Shown: in pieces, positions 17,899 through 25,851 of the stretch
Layout: every line of letters begins with the position of its first letter
Numbering within the stretch: the first letter of the stretch is position 1
Assembly (NCBI RefSeq): GCF_007197575.1
Contig: NZ_CP041616.1
Coordinates: 1,488,001-1,552,000, forward strand
Direction of reading: 5' to 3'
DNA from: Ornithinimicrobium ciconiae
GTDB lineage: Bacteria; Actinomycetota; Actinomycetes; Actinomycetales; Dermatophilaceae
DNA: 64,000 nucleotides
The notes under the pieces: model-generated
The model's input: only the letters and a program-made list of their open reading frames with translations
What the model was told of the DNA's origin: nothing
The model's database searches: none
Position numbers and translations under genes: made by a program

Positions 17899-19230
17899 CT
17901 AGACGGGGCTGAGCTGGTGGCACAGGTACTCGTCGTGGTCGGGCTCATAGTGATACGTCGCCCGGGGGCCGTGGTCAGCAAGGTCACCGAGAGCCTGGAC
18001 CAGCCGGTCCACGTCGGCGGACGTGGTCCCCAGTCCGATGCTCGCCCGGACCGCACCGGGGATCGCCGGCTGCTGACCGGCGTGGAACTGCGCACTCAGC
18101 GCCTGCAGCTCTTCCGTCGTCAGGCCGAGCAGTCGTGCCATCAGCAGGTGGGCGCAGAAGCAGCCGTTTCGGACGCCGATCGCGTGCTCGGCGCTGAGGA
18201 TGGCGGCCAGCAGCGGGTGTCGATAACCGGGCAGCTGGAAGGTGGCCACACCCACCCGGTCGATGTCCGCACCCGACCACAGCCCGAACAGTTCCAGCCC
18301 GGGGGTCTGCTCCAGTCCGGCGCGCAGCTGGGCAGCGAGCACGCGCTCGTGGCGGGCGACCTCGTCCATGCCGACCGCTGACAGGGCACGGCAGGCCGCG
18401 GCGAGCGCGACGGCACCGACGACATTGGGTGACCCGGCTTCGTGGCGCTCCGGCCCGACCTCCCAGATGACCTCGTCCGCAGTCACCATCAGGACCGCGC
18501 CACCCCCACGCATGAAAGGAGCGGAGTGCGAGAGGGCGCCGAGATCACCGACGAGGGCGCCCGCACCGAAGGGCGCATAGATCTTGTGTCCCGAGAAGGC
18601 CAACAGGTCGATGCCGTCCGCCGCCATGTGGATCGCCCGGTGCGCGGCGAGCTGGGCTGCGTCGACAAACAGCCGGGCGCCGTGGCGGTGGGCAATCTGC
18701 GCCAGGCGGGCCAGGGGCCAGACCTCACCGGTCACATTCGACGCGGCTGTGACAGCGACGAGGTCAAACGGTCTCTCGGCCTCCCTCAGGGCCTGGTCGC
18801 ACGATGCGCACAGCTCGTCCGCGGACGCCGGGAAGGGCAGCATCTCGAAGTCGTGACGCCGCCACGGAAGGAGGTTGGCGTGGTGCTCGACTGGTGTGCC
18901 CAGCACCCGGGTGCCCGCGGGCAGCGCACCGGAGAGGACATTGATCGCCTCCGTCGTGTTGCGCACCAGCACGACCTGGTCACTCGGACGCGCCCCGACA
19001 AAGGCAGCCACCGTGTCACGGGTCGACTCGAAGACCTCGGTCGACCGGCGCGACTTGACGCCGGTGCCCCGGTGGACGCTGCTGTACCAGGGCAGGAACT
19101 CCTCGACCTCGCGCACGACTTCCGTCAGTGCCGGGGTGCTCGCGGTGTTGTCCAGGTGCACATAGCGGCGTGACTGGCCGTCGGCGCAGAGGACCTCCAC
19201 GTCTTGGCCCACAAACTGGGGCGCTTCCAC
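17899..19230 (-). CDS. Cysteine-desulfurase-like aminotransferase class V
   Basis: From GTG 19230, with GAGG nine bases upstream, the protein has 443 residues. It is a fold-type I PLP enzyme: the PLP lysine sits in AFSGHKIYAPFGAGALVG, VEHHANLLPWRR binds the cofactor phosphate region, and RNGCFCAH carries two cysteines where NifS/SufS enzymes have the persulfide cysteine. It could mobilise sulfur from cysteine. It is next to a MobA-like gene and the CO-dehydrogenase-like cluster, whose cofactor needs a sulfido ligand, so a role in cofactor sulfuration is a reasonable inference. The start is uncertain (frame open to 19329). Confidence 0.8.
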   Translation of the reverse strand: MEAPQFVGQDVEVLCADGQSRRYVHLDNTASTPALTEVVREVEEFLPWYSSVHRGTGVKSRRSTEVFESTRDTVAAFVGARPSDQVVLVRNTTEAINVLSGALPAGTRVLGTPVEHHANLLPWRRHDFEMLPFPASADELCASCDQALREAERPFDLVAVTAASNVTGEVWPLARLAQIAHRHGARLFVDAAQLAAHRAIHMAADGIDLLAFSGHKIYAPFGAGALVGDLGALSHSAPFMRGGGAVLMVTADEVIWEVGPERHEAGSPNVVGAVALAAACRALSAVGMDEVARHERVLAAQLRAGLEQTPGLELFGLWSGADIDRVGVATFQLPGYRHPLLAAILSAEHAIGVRNGCFCAHLLMARLLGLTTEELQALSAQFHAGQQPAIPGAVRASIGLGTTSADVDRLVQALGDLADHGPRATYHYEPDHDEYLCHQLSPV

Positions 19231-19325
19231 GGCTGACCGCCTCACGGGAAAGAGCGAAAAAACTGTACCGCCGAATATCCCCACCGGTCTAGGCCCGCGC
19301 GGCGTGCCGGACGGCGCCGTCGCCC

Positions 19326-19715
19326 TCACGATCCAGGGGTTGCGTCCTCAAGTGGTCGACAGTCGTTGCCGCAGTCGCTCGCCGCGGACTGTGGCTCGTG
19401 TGCTCCAGCCCGGTGCAGGACCGCGGTCGAGGGCGCGACCTGCAGCCCACCCTCTGCGTCGAGGGACCCCTCTCCGTCGATGATGAGGCTGTAACCGCCA
19501 GCCTCCCGCGGCGGGAGCAGCAGGGACACCGACGGATGGTCCACGACGACCCGGCGCGCGGTGCGGCCCGGCTGCGCCGCCACCAGCACCCCGTCCACCA
19601 GCTCGGGCGAGACCTGCACGACGTGCGGTCGCGCCTCACCAGAGACCAGCAGGTATGCCGTGTCGTGACGGCCGAGCGCTTCGCCGAGGGCGGCCAGGTC
19701 AACAGGGATGCTCAT
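19326..19715 (-). CDS. Small pyridoxamine 5'-phosphate oxidase-like protein
   Basis: ATG 19715 has GGAGGG directly upstream and gives 129 residues. The first 85 resemble the split-barrel FMN-binding fold of PPOX-like proteins (AYLLVSGEARPHVVQVSPELVDGVLV, then RTARRVVVDHPSVSLLLPP). It is shorter than typical enzymes and ends in a Cys-containing tail. Whether it binds flavin or heme is unknown. It is divergent from the MobA-like gene with about 43 bp between starts, so they share a promoter region. Confidence 0.7.
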   Translation of the reverse strand: MSIPVDLAALGEALGRHDTAYLLVSGEARPHVVQVSPELVDGVLVAAQPGRTARRVVVDHPSVSLLLPPREAGGYSLIIDGEGSLDAEGGLQVAPSTAVLHRAGAHEPQSAASDCGNDCRPLEDATPGS

Positions 19716-19758
19716 GCCCTCCATCATGGCCGGTGGAGCGGTGGGCACACTAGAGCCT

Positions 19759-20379
19759 GTGACCTCCCATCCGACCCGCACCCGCACGACCGGCCTGCTC
19801 CTGGCCGCCGGCGCCGGACGCCGCTACGGCCAGCCCAAGGGCACCGTGGTGGACGCCGACGGCGCCTGGGTGGTCAGCGCCGCGCGAGCCCTGCTCGACG
19901 GGGGCTGCGCCGACGTGCTGGTCGTCACCGGTGCCGAGGCCGAGCACGTCGAGGCGCTCCTCGCCGCGGACGATGACCTCACTGAGTTAGACACCGTGAC
20001 GACGACCCGGTGCGGCACCTGGGAGCAGGGGATGGGGGAGTCGTTGCGGGCCGGCCTCACCGCACTGGCCACCCGTGGTCGGACCATCCCGCAGCAGGCA
20101 CTGCTGCACCTCGTCGACCTGCCCGACGTCGGCGCCCAGGTGGTTGCCCGGGTGCTTGCCAGCGCCGGTGCGGGGACCGCGGCCCTGGCGCGCGCGGCAT
20201 ACGACGGTCGTCCGGGCCACCCGGTGCTGATCGGGCGTGACCACTGGGAGGGAGTGCTGGGCCGTGCCGACGGCGACGCCGGAGCCCGCGGTTATCTGCG
20301 GACGGTCCCGCCGCTGTTGGTCGAGTGCGGCGACCTGGCCGGCGGGGCCGATGTCGACGAACCCACCTGTCGGGGCTAG
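19759..20379 (+). CDS. MobA-like nucleotidyltransferase (molybdenum cofactor cytidylyltransferase type)
   Basis: From GTG 19759 the protein has 206 residues. It shows the nucleotide-binding signature LLLAAGAGRRYGQPKGTVV and the metal site HLVDLPDV of the MobA/MocA family, which attaches CMP or GMP to molybdopterin. MocA-type enzymes make the MCD cofactor used by CO dehydrogenases and xanthine dehydrogenases. It opens a plus-strand run with MoxR, a CoxE-like protein and XdhC, all maturation factors for the hydroxylase encoded at 24991-28798. Confidence 0.85.
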   Translation: MTSHPTRTRTTGLLLAAGAGRRYGQPKGTVVDADGAWVVSAARALLDGGCADVLVVTGAEAEHVEALLAADDDLTELDTVTTTRCGTWEQGMGESLRAGLTALATRGRTIPQQALLHLVDLPDVGAQVVARVLASAGAGTAALARAAYDGRPGHPVLIGRDHWEGVLGRADGDAGARGYLRTVPPLLVECGDLAGGADVDEPTCRG

Positions 20380-20388
20380 CGTGTCGCT

Positions 20389-21336
20389 ATGTCAGACGAG
20401 GACGTCTTCGCGAGCCCACAGGCACTCTCCGACGCCCTGGCGGGGACGGGATATCTCGCCGACGCGGGGCTGACGACCGTCACCTGGCTGGCCCAGCACC
20501 TCGATCGACCGCTGCTTCTGGAGGGCGAGCCCGGCACAGGCAAGACGGCGCTGGCCGAGGCCCTCGCCGAGTTGCTGGCAGTGCCGCTGATCCGCCTGCA
20601 GTGCTATGAAGGGATCGAGGCGTCCCAGGCGCTCTATGACTGGGACTTCCCGCGGCAGATCCTGCACCTGCGAGCCGTGCAGGCACTGACCGAGCAGGGC
20701 AGCTCCGGCCGTGCCGGCGTCGGCACGGACGAGGCCGGGGGAGGCGCTGCCGCACCGGAGCGGGTGGCCGAGCTCGAGGCAAACCTTTTTGACGAGCGGT
20801 TCCTGCTGGCGCGCCCGGTCCTGCGGGCGCTGCGCGAGGCACCCTGCGTGCTGCTGGTCGACGAGATCGACCGGGCCGACGACGAGTTTGAGGCCTTCCT
20901 GCTGGAGGTGCTCTCGACCTGGTCGGTGACGATCCCCGAGCTCGGGACGGTCCGGGCCCAGACGCCGCCGCTGGTGGTGCTCACCTCCAACCGCACCCGC
21001 GAGCTGCACGACGCGCTCAAGCGCCGTTGCCTCTATCACTGGATCGAGCACCCGGGGATGGAGCGCGAGCTGGCGATCGTCCGGGCGCGCCTGCCCGAGG
21101 TCGAGGAGTCGCTCGCCGCTGAGGTGGTCCGCCTGGTCCAGCGGCTGCGCTCGGAGGAGGATCTCGTCAAGCCGCCGGGCGTGGCCGAGACCCTGGACTG
21201 GACGCGGGCCGTGGTCGCTCTCGGTGTCAGCCGGCTCGACCCCGAGGTGGCAGCCGCGACGATGGGGGCGGCTGTGAAGTACCGCGAGGACACCGAGCGC
21301 ATCCGCGTCGCCCTCGACCGGATGCTCACGAGGTAA
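20389..21336 (+). CDS. MoxR-family AAA+ ATPase (CoxD-like)
   Basis: The 315-residue ATPase has Walker A GEPGTGKT, Walker B VLLVDEIDRAD and the sensor segment VLTSNRTRELHDALKRRCLYHW. MoxR ATPases paired with a VWA protein act as chaperones that mature metalloenzymes; CoxD does this for the active-site metal of CO dehydrogenase. It lies 5 bp before the VWA gene, so the pair is co-translated. Confidence 0.9.
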   Translation: MSDEDVFASPQALSDALAGTGYLADAGLTTVTWLAQHLDRPLLLEGEPGTGKTALAEALAELLAVPLIRLQCYEGIEASQALYDWDFPRQILHLRAVQALTEQGSSGRAGVGTDEAGGGAAAPERVAELEANLFDERFLLARPVLRALREAPCVLLVDEIDRADDEFEAFLLEVLSTWSVTIPELGTVRAQTPPLVVLTSNRTRELHDALKRRCLYHWIEHPGMERELAIVRARLPEVEESLAAEVVRLVQRLRSEEDLVKPPGVAETLDWTRAVVALGVSRLDPEVAAATMGAAVKYREDTERIRVALDRMLTR

Positions 21337-21341
21337 CCGAC

Positions 21342-22505
21342 ATGACCGCGGGTGCAGCAGGCACGAACGCGCCGGACACGAGCACTGAGGCCGCCGGGTG
21401 GAGCGCGGTGCAGACCCTCGGCGGATTCGCGCGGGCCTGCCGTGCCGCGGGCCTGCCCGTCACCGCCGATCGGGAGCGCACCTTCCTGCAGGCGTGCGCT
21501 GCCGTCGGGCTGGCCGAGCGCGACCCGGTCTACTGGGCCGGGCGGGCGACGCTGACCGCCTCCCTGGCCGACATCGAGCCCTATGACCAGGTCTTCACCA
21601 GCTGGTTCGGCGGACGGGCGATGCACGGCGTCGCCAGCCCGGACCGCCCGCAGCCAACCGTCCTGCAGGCCTCTCTCGAGGACCCGGGTCAGGGCGGCGG
21701 TGACGGCGCTGACGAGGACGAGGAGGAGATCGTCAAGGTCGCCGCATCGGCCACCGAGGTGTTGCGCCACCGCGACGTCGCCGGACTCTCACCACAGGAC
21801 CAAGCCACCCTGCGCCGGCTGTTCGCCACGCTCACGGTGCGGCCGCCGACGAGGCCGACCCGTCGGCATACGCCCAGTCACCGGGGCAGCATCGACGGGC
21901 GGGCCACCGTGCGCGCCCACCTGCGTGCGCTCGGTGAGCCCGGCCAGATCGCCCGGCGCCGCCGGATGGTGCGACCGCGCCGCGTCGTGCTGCTGGTGGA
22001 CGTGTCCGGCTCGATGAGCTCCTATGCCGACAACCTGCTGCGCCTGGCGCACCGGATGGTGCAGGCCGCCCCGCGCACCACTGAGGTCTTCACCCTCGGC
22101 ACCCGGCTCACCCACGTCACCCGTGCCCTGCGCGAGCGGGACGCGGACCGGGCCCTCGTGGCGGCGGGGGAGACGGTGCCCGACTGGTCCGGGGGCACCC
22201 GGCTGGGTGAGTCCCTGAGCGTCTTCCTGCGCAGGTGGGGTCGACGCGGCATGGCGCGCGGCGCGGTGGTGGTGGTCTTCAGCGACGGGTGGGAGCGGGA
22301 GGGGCCCGAGCAGCTGGGGGAGGCGATGCGTCAGCTGAGGTCGCTGGCGCACCGGGTCGTGTGGGTCAACCCGCACCGGGGCAAGGCCGGATATCTGCCG
22401 GTGCAGGCGGGGATCGTGGCGGCCCTGCCGCACGTCGATGAGTTCGTCGCGGGGCACTCGCTCGCGGCTTTTGAGGAAGTCCTGGAGGTGGTCTCGGGTG
22501 CGTGA
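21342..22505 (+). CDS. VWA-domain protein, CoxE-like
   Basis: The 387-residue protein carries a C-terminal von Willebrand A domain with MIDAS motif DVSGSMSS (about residue 222) and the later SGGTRLGESL. The N-terminal part with an acidic DEDEEE stretch is typical of CoxE proteins that pair with MoxR ATPases. It lies directly after the MoxR gene and overlaps the XdhC gene by 8 bp. Role: assistance in maturation of the molybdenum hydroxylase, inferred from context. Confidence 0.88.
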   Translation: MTAGAAGTNAPDTSTEAAGWSAVQTLGGFARACRAAGLPVTADRERTFLQACAAVGLAERDPVYWAGRATLTASLADIEPYDQVFTSWFGGRAMHGVASPDRPQPTVLQASLEDPGQGGGDGADEDEEEIVKVAASATEVLRHRDVAGLSPQDQATLRRLFATLTVRPPTRPTRRHTPSHRGSIDGRATVRAHLRALGEPGQIARRRRMVRPRRVVLLVDVSGSMSSYADNLLRLAHRMVQAAPRTTEVFTLGTRLTHVTRALRERDADRALVAAGETVPDWSGGTRLGESLSVFLRRWGRRGMARGAVVVVFSDGWEREGPEQLGEAMRQLRSLAHRVVWVNPHRGKAGYLPVQAGIVAALPHVDEFVAGHSLAAFEEVLEVVSGA

Positions 22506-23631
22506 TGTGCTGGAGGAGTTGGTGGCCTGGTGGCAGGCCGGTGAGAGCGTCGCGCTCGGCACCGTGGTCGGGACCTGGAAGTCCGCACCGCGCCAGCCGG
22601 GTGCCTCGATGCTCGTCGGCCCCGGCGGTGAGGCCGTCGGCTCGGTCTCCGGGGGCTGCGTCGAGGGTGCCGTCTATCAGCTGGGGGAGGAGGTGATCGC
22701 CTCGGGATCGCCTGTCCTGCAACGTTATGGGATCTCCGACGACGAGGCGATGGGCGTCGGTCTGACGTGCGGCGGCATCCTGGATGTCTTCGTCGAGCGC
22801 ATCTCTCCGGAGGACTTCCCCGAGCTGGGGGAGGTGGTCGCAGACATAGAGGCGGGACGTCCGGTCGCTGTCGCCACGGTCACGGCGCACCCCGACCCGA
22901 CCGAGGTCGGGCGGCACCTCGTGGTGCGCCCCGAGGGTGAGCCGACCGCGGGCTCGCTGGGCACGGACCGGTTGGACGACACTGTCGTCGACGACGCGCG
23001 CGGCATGCTGGCCCAGGGCCGCACCGCGACACTGGAGTACGGCCCCGAGGGGCAACGCCGCGGTGAGGGCATGCGCGTCTTCATCGCCTCCTACGCCCCG
23101 CGGCCCAGGATGCTCGTCTTCGGCGCGATCGACTTCGCCGCGGCGGTGGCGCGCGTCGGGTCCTTCCTCGGCTATCGGGTCACGGTCTGTGACGCGCGGC
23201 CGGTCTTTGCCACCCACAGCCGGTTCCCCGACGCGGACGAGGTCATCGTCAAGTGGCCCCACAAGTATGTCGAGGAGCAGGTCGCGCAGGGCGCCCTCGA
23301 TCCGCGCACGGTCGCCTGTGTGCTGACCCACGACCCGAAGTTCGACGTGCCACTGCTCGAGGTGCTGCTGGGCGACGACGCACCCGAACTAGCCTATGTC
23401 GGGGCGATGGGATCGCGTCGCACGCACGACGACAGGTTGGCCCGCCTCCGCGAGTCCGGCCTGACCGGCGAGCAGCTGTCCCGGCTGCGCAGCCCGATCG
23501 GTCTCGACCTGGGTGCCCGCACCCCAGAGGAGACGGCGGTGAGCGTTGCTGCCGAGATCATCGCGCTGCGCTGGGGCGGGTTGGGCGATCCGCTGAGCGA
23601 GACCGAGGGTGCGATCCACCGGCACGGATGA
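22498..23631 (+). CDS. XdhC-family molybdenum cofactor insertion protein
   Basis: GTG 22498, inside the end of the VWA gene, gives 377 residues. The N-terminal XdhC/CoxI domain has GSVSGGCVEGAV and the DEAMGVGLTCGG segment. The C-terminal Rossmann domain has VTVCDARPVFATHSRFPDADEV and YVGAMGSRRTHDDRL. XdhC binds the molybdenum cofactor, helps install its sulfido ligand, and delivers it to xanthine-dehydrogenase-type enzymes. It ends the plus-strand maturation run and converges on coxG. Confidence 0.9.
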   Translation: MRDVLEELVAWWQAGESVALGTVVGTWKSAPRQPGASMLVGPGGEAVGSVSGGCVEGAVYQLGEEVIASGSPVLQRYGISDDEAMGVGLTCGGILDVFVERISPEDFPELGEVVADIEAGRPVAVATVTAHPDPTEVGRHLVVRPEGEPTAGSLGTDRLDDTVVDDARGMLAQGRTATLEYGPEGQRRGEGMRVFIASYAPRPRMLVFGAIDFAAAVARVGSFLGYRVTVCDARPVFATHSRFPDADEVIVKWPHKYVEEQVAQGALDPRTVACVLTHDPKFDVPLLEVLLGDDAPELAYVGAMGSRRTHDDRLARLRESGLTGEQLSRLRSPIGLDLGARTPEETAVSVAAEIIALRWGGLGDPLSETEGAIHRHG

Positions 23632-23702
23632 CCAGCTCCGGCAGCCCTTCAGCTTGTCGGGCAGTGTCCTGTCTGCTGTCGCCCGGCGGCGCACGTGCAT
23701 GA

Positions 23703-23738
23703 ATCCTTCACACGATCGCGCCTTCTCGTGTGAAGGAT
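23703..23738. repeat. Hairpin repeat, copy 1
   Basis: A perfect 13-bp inverted repeat (ATCCTTCACACGA and its complement) surrounds a 10-nt loop (TCGCGCCTTC). It lies just after the XdhC gene, between convergent transcription units, so it may terminate transcription from both sides, although there is no T-run. Two further copies follow. Confidence 0.85.
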
Positions 23739-23754
23739 GCGTTCAGGTGCATGA

Positions 23755-23790
23755 ATCCTTCACACGATCGCGCCTTTTCGTGTGAAGGAT
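23755..23790. repeat. Hairpin repeat, copy 2
   Basis: Same 13-bp inverted repeat as copy 1 with one loop change. It follows copy 1 at a 52-bp period and begins the segment that duplicates the coxG 3' region. Confidence 0.85.
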
Positions 23791-23869
23791 GCGTTCAGGT
23801 GGACGCTGACGTGTGGCCACAGTGGCTTGTGGGACCACCGCGGGCATGACCAGCGTCATCAGCGCGACG

Positions 23870-23998
23870 TCAGTGTCCGCCCAGGGCACGTCCGATCACG
23901 ATGCCCAGGACCAGCCCGACGACCAGCCCGACGACCAGCCCGACGACCCCGGCGGCCAGCCCGACGACCCCGACGACCAGCCCGACGACCCCGGCCGA
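23870..23998 (-). pseudogene. Duplicated 3' tail of coxG with expanded 12-bp repeats
   Basis: Reading on the minus strand, this stretch encodes a Gly-Val-Leu-rich tail ending IVIGRALGGH and a stop, almost the same as the last residues of the coxG product (IVIGRALGRH). It has no start codon and no body. The 12-bp unit GACCAGCCCGAC is repeated several times, lengthening the hydrophobic tail. The segment 23755-23960 is a direct duplicate of 24015-24190 with few differences. Confidence 0.75.
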
Positions 23999-24007
23999 TG
24001 GCGCACG

Positions 24008-24057
24008 TGCATGAATCCTTCACACGATCGCGCCTTCTCGTGTGAAGGATCCATGCA
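24008..24057. repeat. Hairpin repeat, copy 3 (longest stem)
   Basis: Here the inverted repeat extends to TGCATG/CATGCA on the outside, giving a 20-bp stem with one mismatch around the 10-nt loop. It stands about 70 bp after the coxG stop in coxG's direction of transcription, so it is the likely terminator or mRNA-end element of the coxSLMG arm. Confidence 0.85.
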
Positions 24058-24128
24058 GGTGGACGCTGACGTGTGGCCACAGTGGCTTGTGGGACCACGC
24101 GGGCATGGCCAGCGTCATCAGCGCGACG

Positions 24129-24986
24129 TCAGTGTCTGCCCAGCGCACGTCCGATCACGATGCCCAGGACCAGCCCGACGACCCCGACGGCCAGCGCCAT
24201 GCCGTAACGCTCGCGCAGCACCGGCCCGACCAGCTCGCCGAGGTCGATCGCGTCGTCCACGGACGACGGTGTGCCGCCCACCGACGGTGTCCCGGAGCCC
24301 GATCGCCGTGGCTCGGCCAGGGGAGGGGTCTCGGAGCCGGACGGACCCGGAGCCGGGTCGGCCGCGGGCTGCGGCGTTGACCCGACAGCGGGTTCGATCA
24401 CGGGCTCCGACGCAGACGCTGGCTCCGATGCGGACTCTGGCTCCGATGCAGCCGGCGACGCAGACACCGCCGCAGCCGTAGCCGCAGCCGCAGACACCGC
24501 TGCCTCAGCCGCTTCTGCCTCAGCAGTCGGCTCCTCGTCAGCCCCGAGCGTGGACTCCAGGCACCCGACGAACTGGCCCAGCAACTTGTCCGAGACGTCT
24601 TGCATGACGCCGCGGCCAAACTGTGCCGGCTTGCCGGTGACCGTCAGGTCGGTGAGGACCTCCACCTTGGTGCCGTCCCCGTCGGGGGTCAGGGTCATCG
24701 TCGCGGTGGCGCTGGCGGTGCCATTGCCGCGCTTGTCCTTGCCCTTGCCCTCGATGACGGCCCGGTGTGCCGCGTCGTCACGTTCGAGGAAGGAGCCGGT
24801 CCCGGCATACTGCATCTGGATCGGCCCGAGCTTGACCTTGACCGTCCCGGAGAAGGTGTCGCCGTCAGTCTCGGTGACCGTCGCGCCCGGGAAGCAGCCC
24901 CCGACCTGTTTGAGGTCGGTCAGCAGCGCCCAGGTGCTCTCGGGCGAGGCCGGGACGGTGAAGGTGTGCTTGAGCTCCATGCCCAT
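24129..24986 (-). CDS. coxG: CoxG-like SRPBCC protein with membrane anchor
   Basis: ATG 24986 has GGAGG eight bases upstream and lies 4 bp after the CoxM-like gene. Of 285 residues, the first 150 are a CoxG/SRPBCC domain (FTVPASPESTWALLTDLKQVGGCFPGA...FSGTVKVKLGPI). An Ala/Ser/Glu/Pro-rich linker of about 90 residues follows. The C-terminus has one hydrophobic helix (ALAVGVVGLVLGIVIG) that would tether it to the membrane. CoxG anchors CO dehydrogenase to the cytoplasmic membrane in aerobic CO oxidisers. The 3' end of this gene has been duplicated downstream. Confidence 0.88.
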   Translation of the reverse strand: MGMELKHTFTVPASPESTWALLTDLKQVGGCFPGATVTETDGDTFSGTVKVKLGPIQMQYAGTGSFLERDDAAHRAVIEGKGKDKRGNGTASATATMTLTPDGDGTKVEVLTDLTVTGKPAQFGRGVMQDVSDKLLGQFVGCLESTLGADEEPTAEAEAAEAAVSAAAATAAAVSASPAASEPESASEPASASEPVIEPAVGSTPQPAADPAPGPSGSETPPLAEPRRSGSGTPSVGGTPSSVDDAIDLGELVGPVLRERYGMALAVGVVGLVLGIVIGRALGRH

Positions 24987-24990
24987 CGGC

Positions 24991-25851
24991 TCAGCCTCCC
25001 GCCGCAGCCAGCACCGCGCGCCGGGTGAGGACGCCCGCCAGGTGCCGCCGATAGTCCGCCTTGCCGTTGAGGTCCGACGGTGGCTCGGTGCCCTCGCCGG
25101 CCCGGGCGCAGATCTCGGCGATGGCCTCCTCGGTGGCCGGCTGCCCCGCCAGGGCCGCCTCGACGGCTGTGGCACGCAGCGGCTTGGAGCCCATGTTGGT
25201 CATGCCGACCTTGGCCTCGGCGATGACGCCGCCCTCGGACCGCACCGCGGCCGCGATGCCGATGATCGCCCACTGGTGGGAGACCCGGACGAACTTCTCA
25301 TAGCGGCTGCCCCACCCGGTGTGCTTGGGGATCGTCACCGCGGTGAGCAGCTCGCCCTCGCCGACGGCGGTCTCAAACAGGTCGACGAAGAAGTCGGCCC
25401 CAGCCACCTGACGGGGACCGACGACACCGAGTGCCTGGACCTCCATGGTGGCGTCCAGGGCCAGCACCGGCGCGCCGACGTCACCGGCTGGGTCGGCGTG
25501 GGCCAGGGCCCCGCAGACCGTGCCGCGGTGGCGGATCTGCGGGTCGGCGACCTCCGAGACGGCCTTGTGCAACAACCCCAGGTGCTCGCGCACCAGGTCG
25601 GAGTCCAGGACCTCCTGGTATGTCGCACCCGCACCGATGCGGATGCCGTCACCGGTGTCGGTGATCCCCTTGAGGGACTCGATGCCGGAGATGTCGACGA
25701 CCAGCTCGGGGGCGTTGAGGCGCATCCGCAGGACCGGCAGGAGGGACTGCCCTCCGGCCATCACCTTGGCCTCATCGCCGTGCTCGGCCAGCAGGGCCAG
25801 GGCCTCCTCGACGGTGGCCGGTGCCGCATAGTCAAAGGGCGCGGGGATCAC
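24991..25851 (-). CDS. coxM: Molybdenum hydroxylase FAD-binding (medium) subunit, CoxM-like
   Basis: The 286-residue subunit shows the FAD-domain motif AGGQSLLPVLRMRL near residue 32 and the second FAD loop RHRGTVCGALAHADPAGD near 105. The usual TIGG of the second loop is TVCG here. It transfers electrons from the iron-sulfur subunit to the acceptor. Its GTG start overlaps the stop of the large-subunit gene by 4 bp. Confidence 0.9.
   Translation of the reverse strand: MIPAPFDYAAPATVEEALALLAEHGDEAKVMAGGQSLLPVLRMRLNAPELVVDISGIESLKGITDTGDGIRIGAGATYQEVLDSDLVREHLGLLHKAVSEVADPQIRHRGTVCGALAHADPAGDVGAPVLALDATMEVQALGVVGPRQVAGADFFVDLFETAVGEGELLTAVTIPKHTGWGSRYEKFVRVSHQWAIIGIAAAVRSEGGVIAEAKVGMTNMGSKPLRATAVEAALAGQPATEEAIAEICARAGEGTEPPSDLNGKADYRRHLAGVLTRRAVLAAAGG

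Noticed and set aside
23697-24057. Triplicated repeats as a CRISPR array
   Set aside because: Only three copies, unequal spacing (52 and about 260 bp), and the middle spacer is a duplicate of coxG; they are hairpins, not CRISPR.
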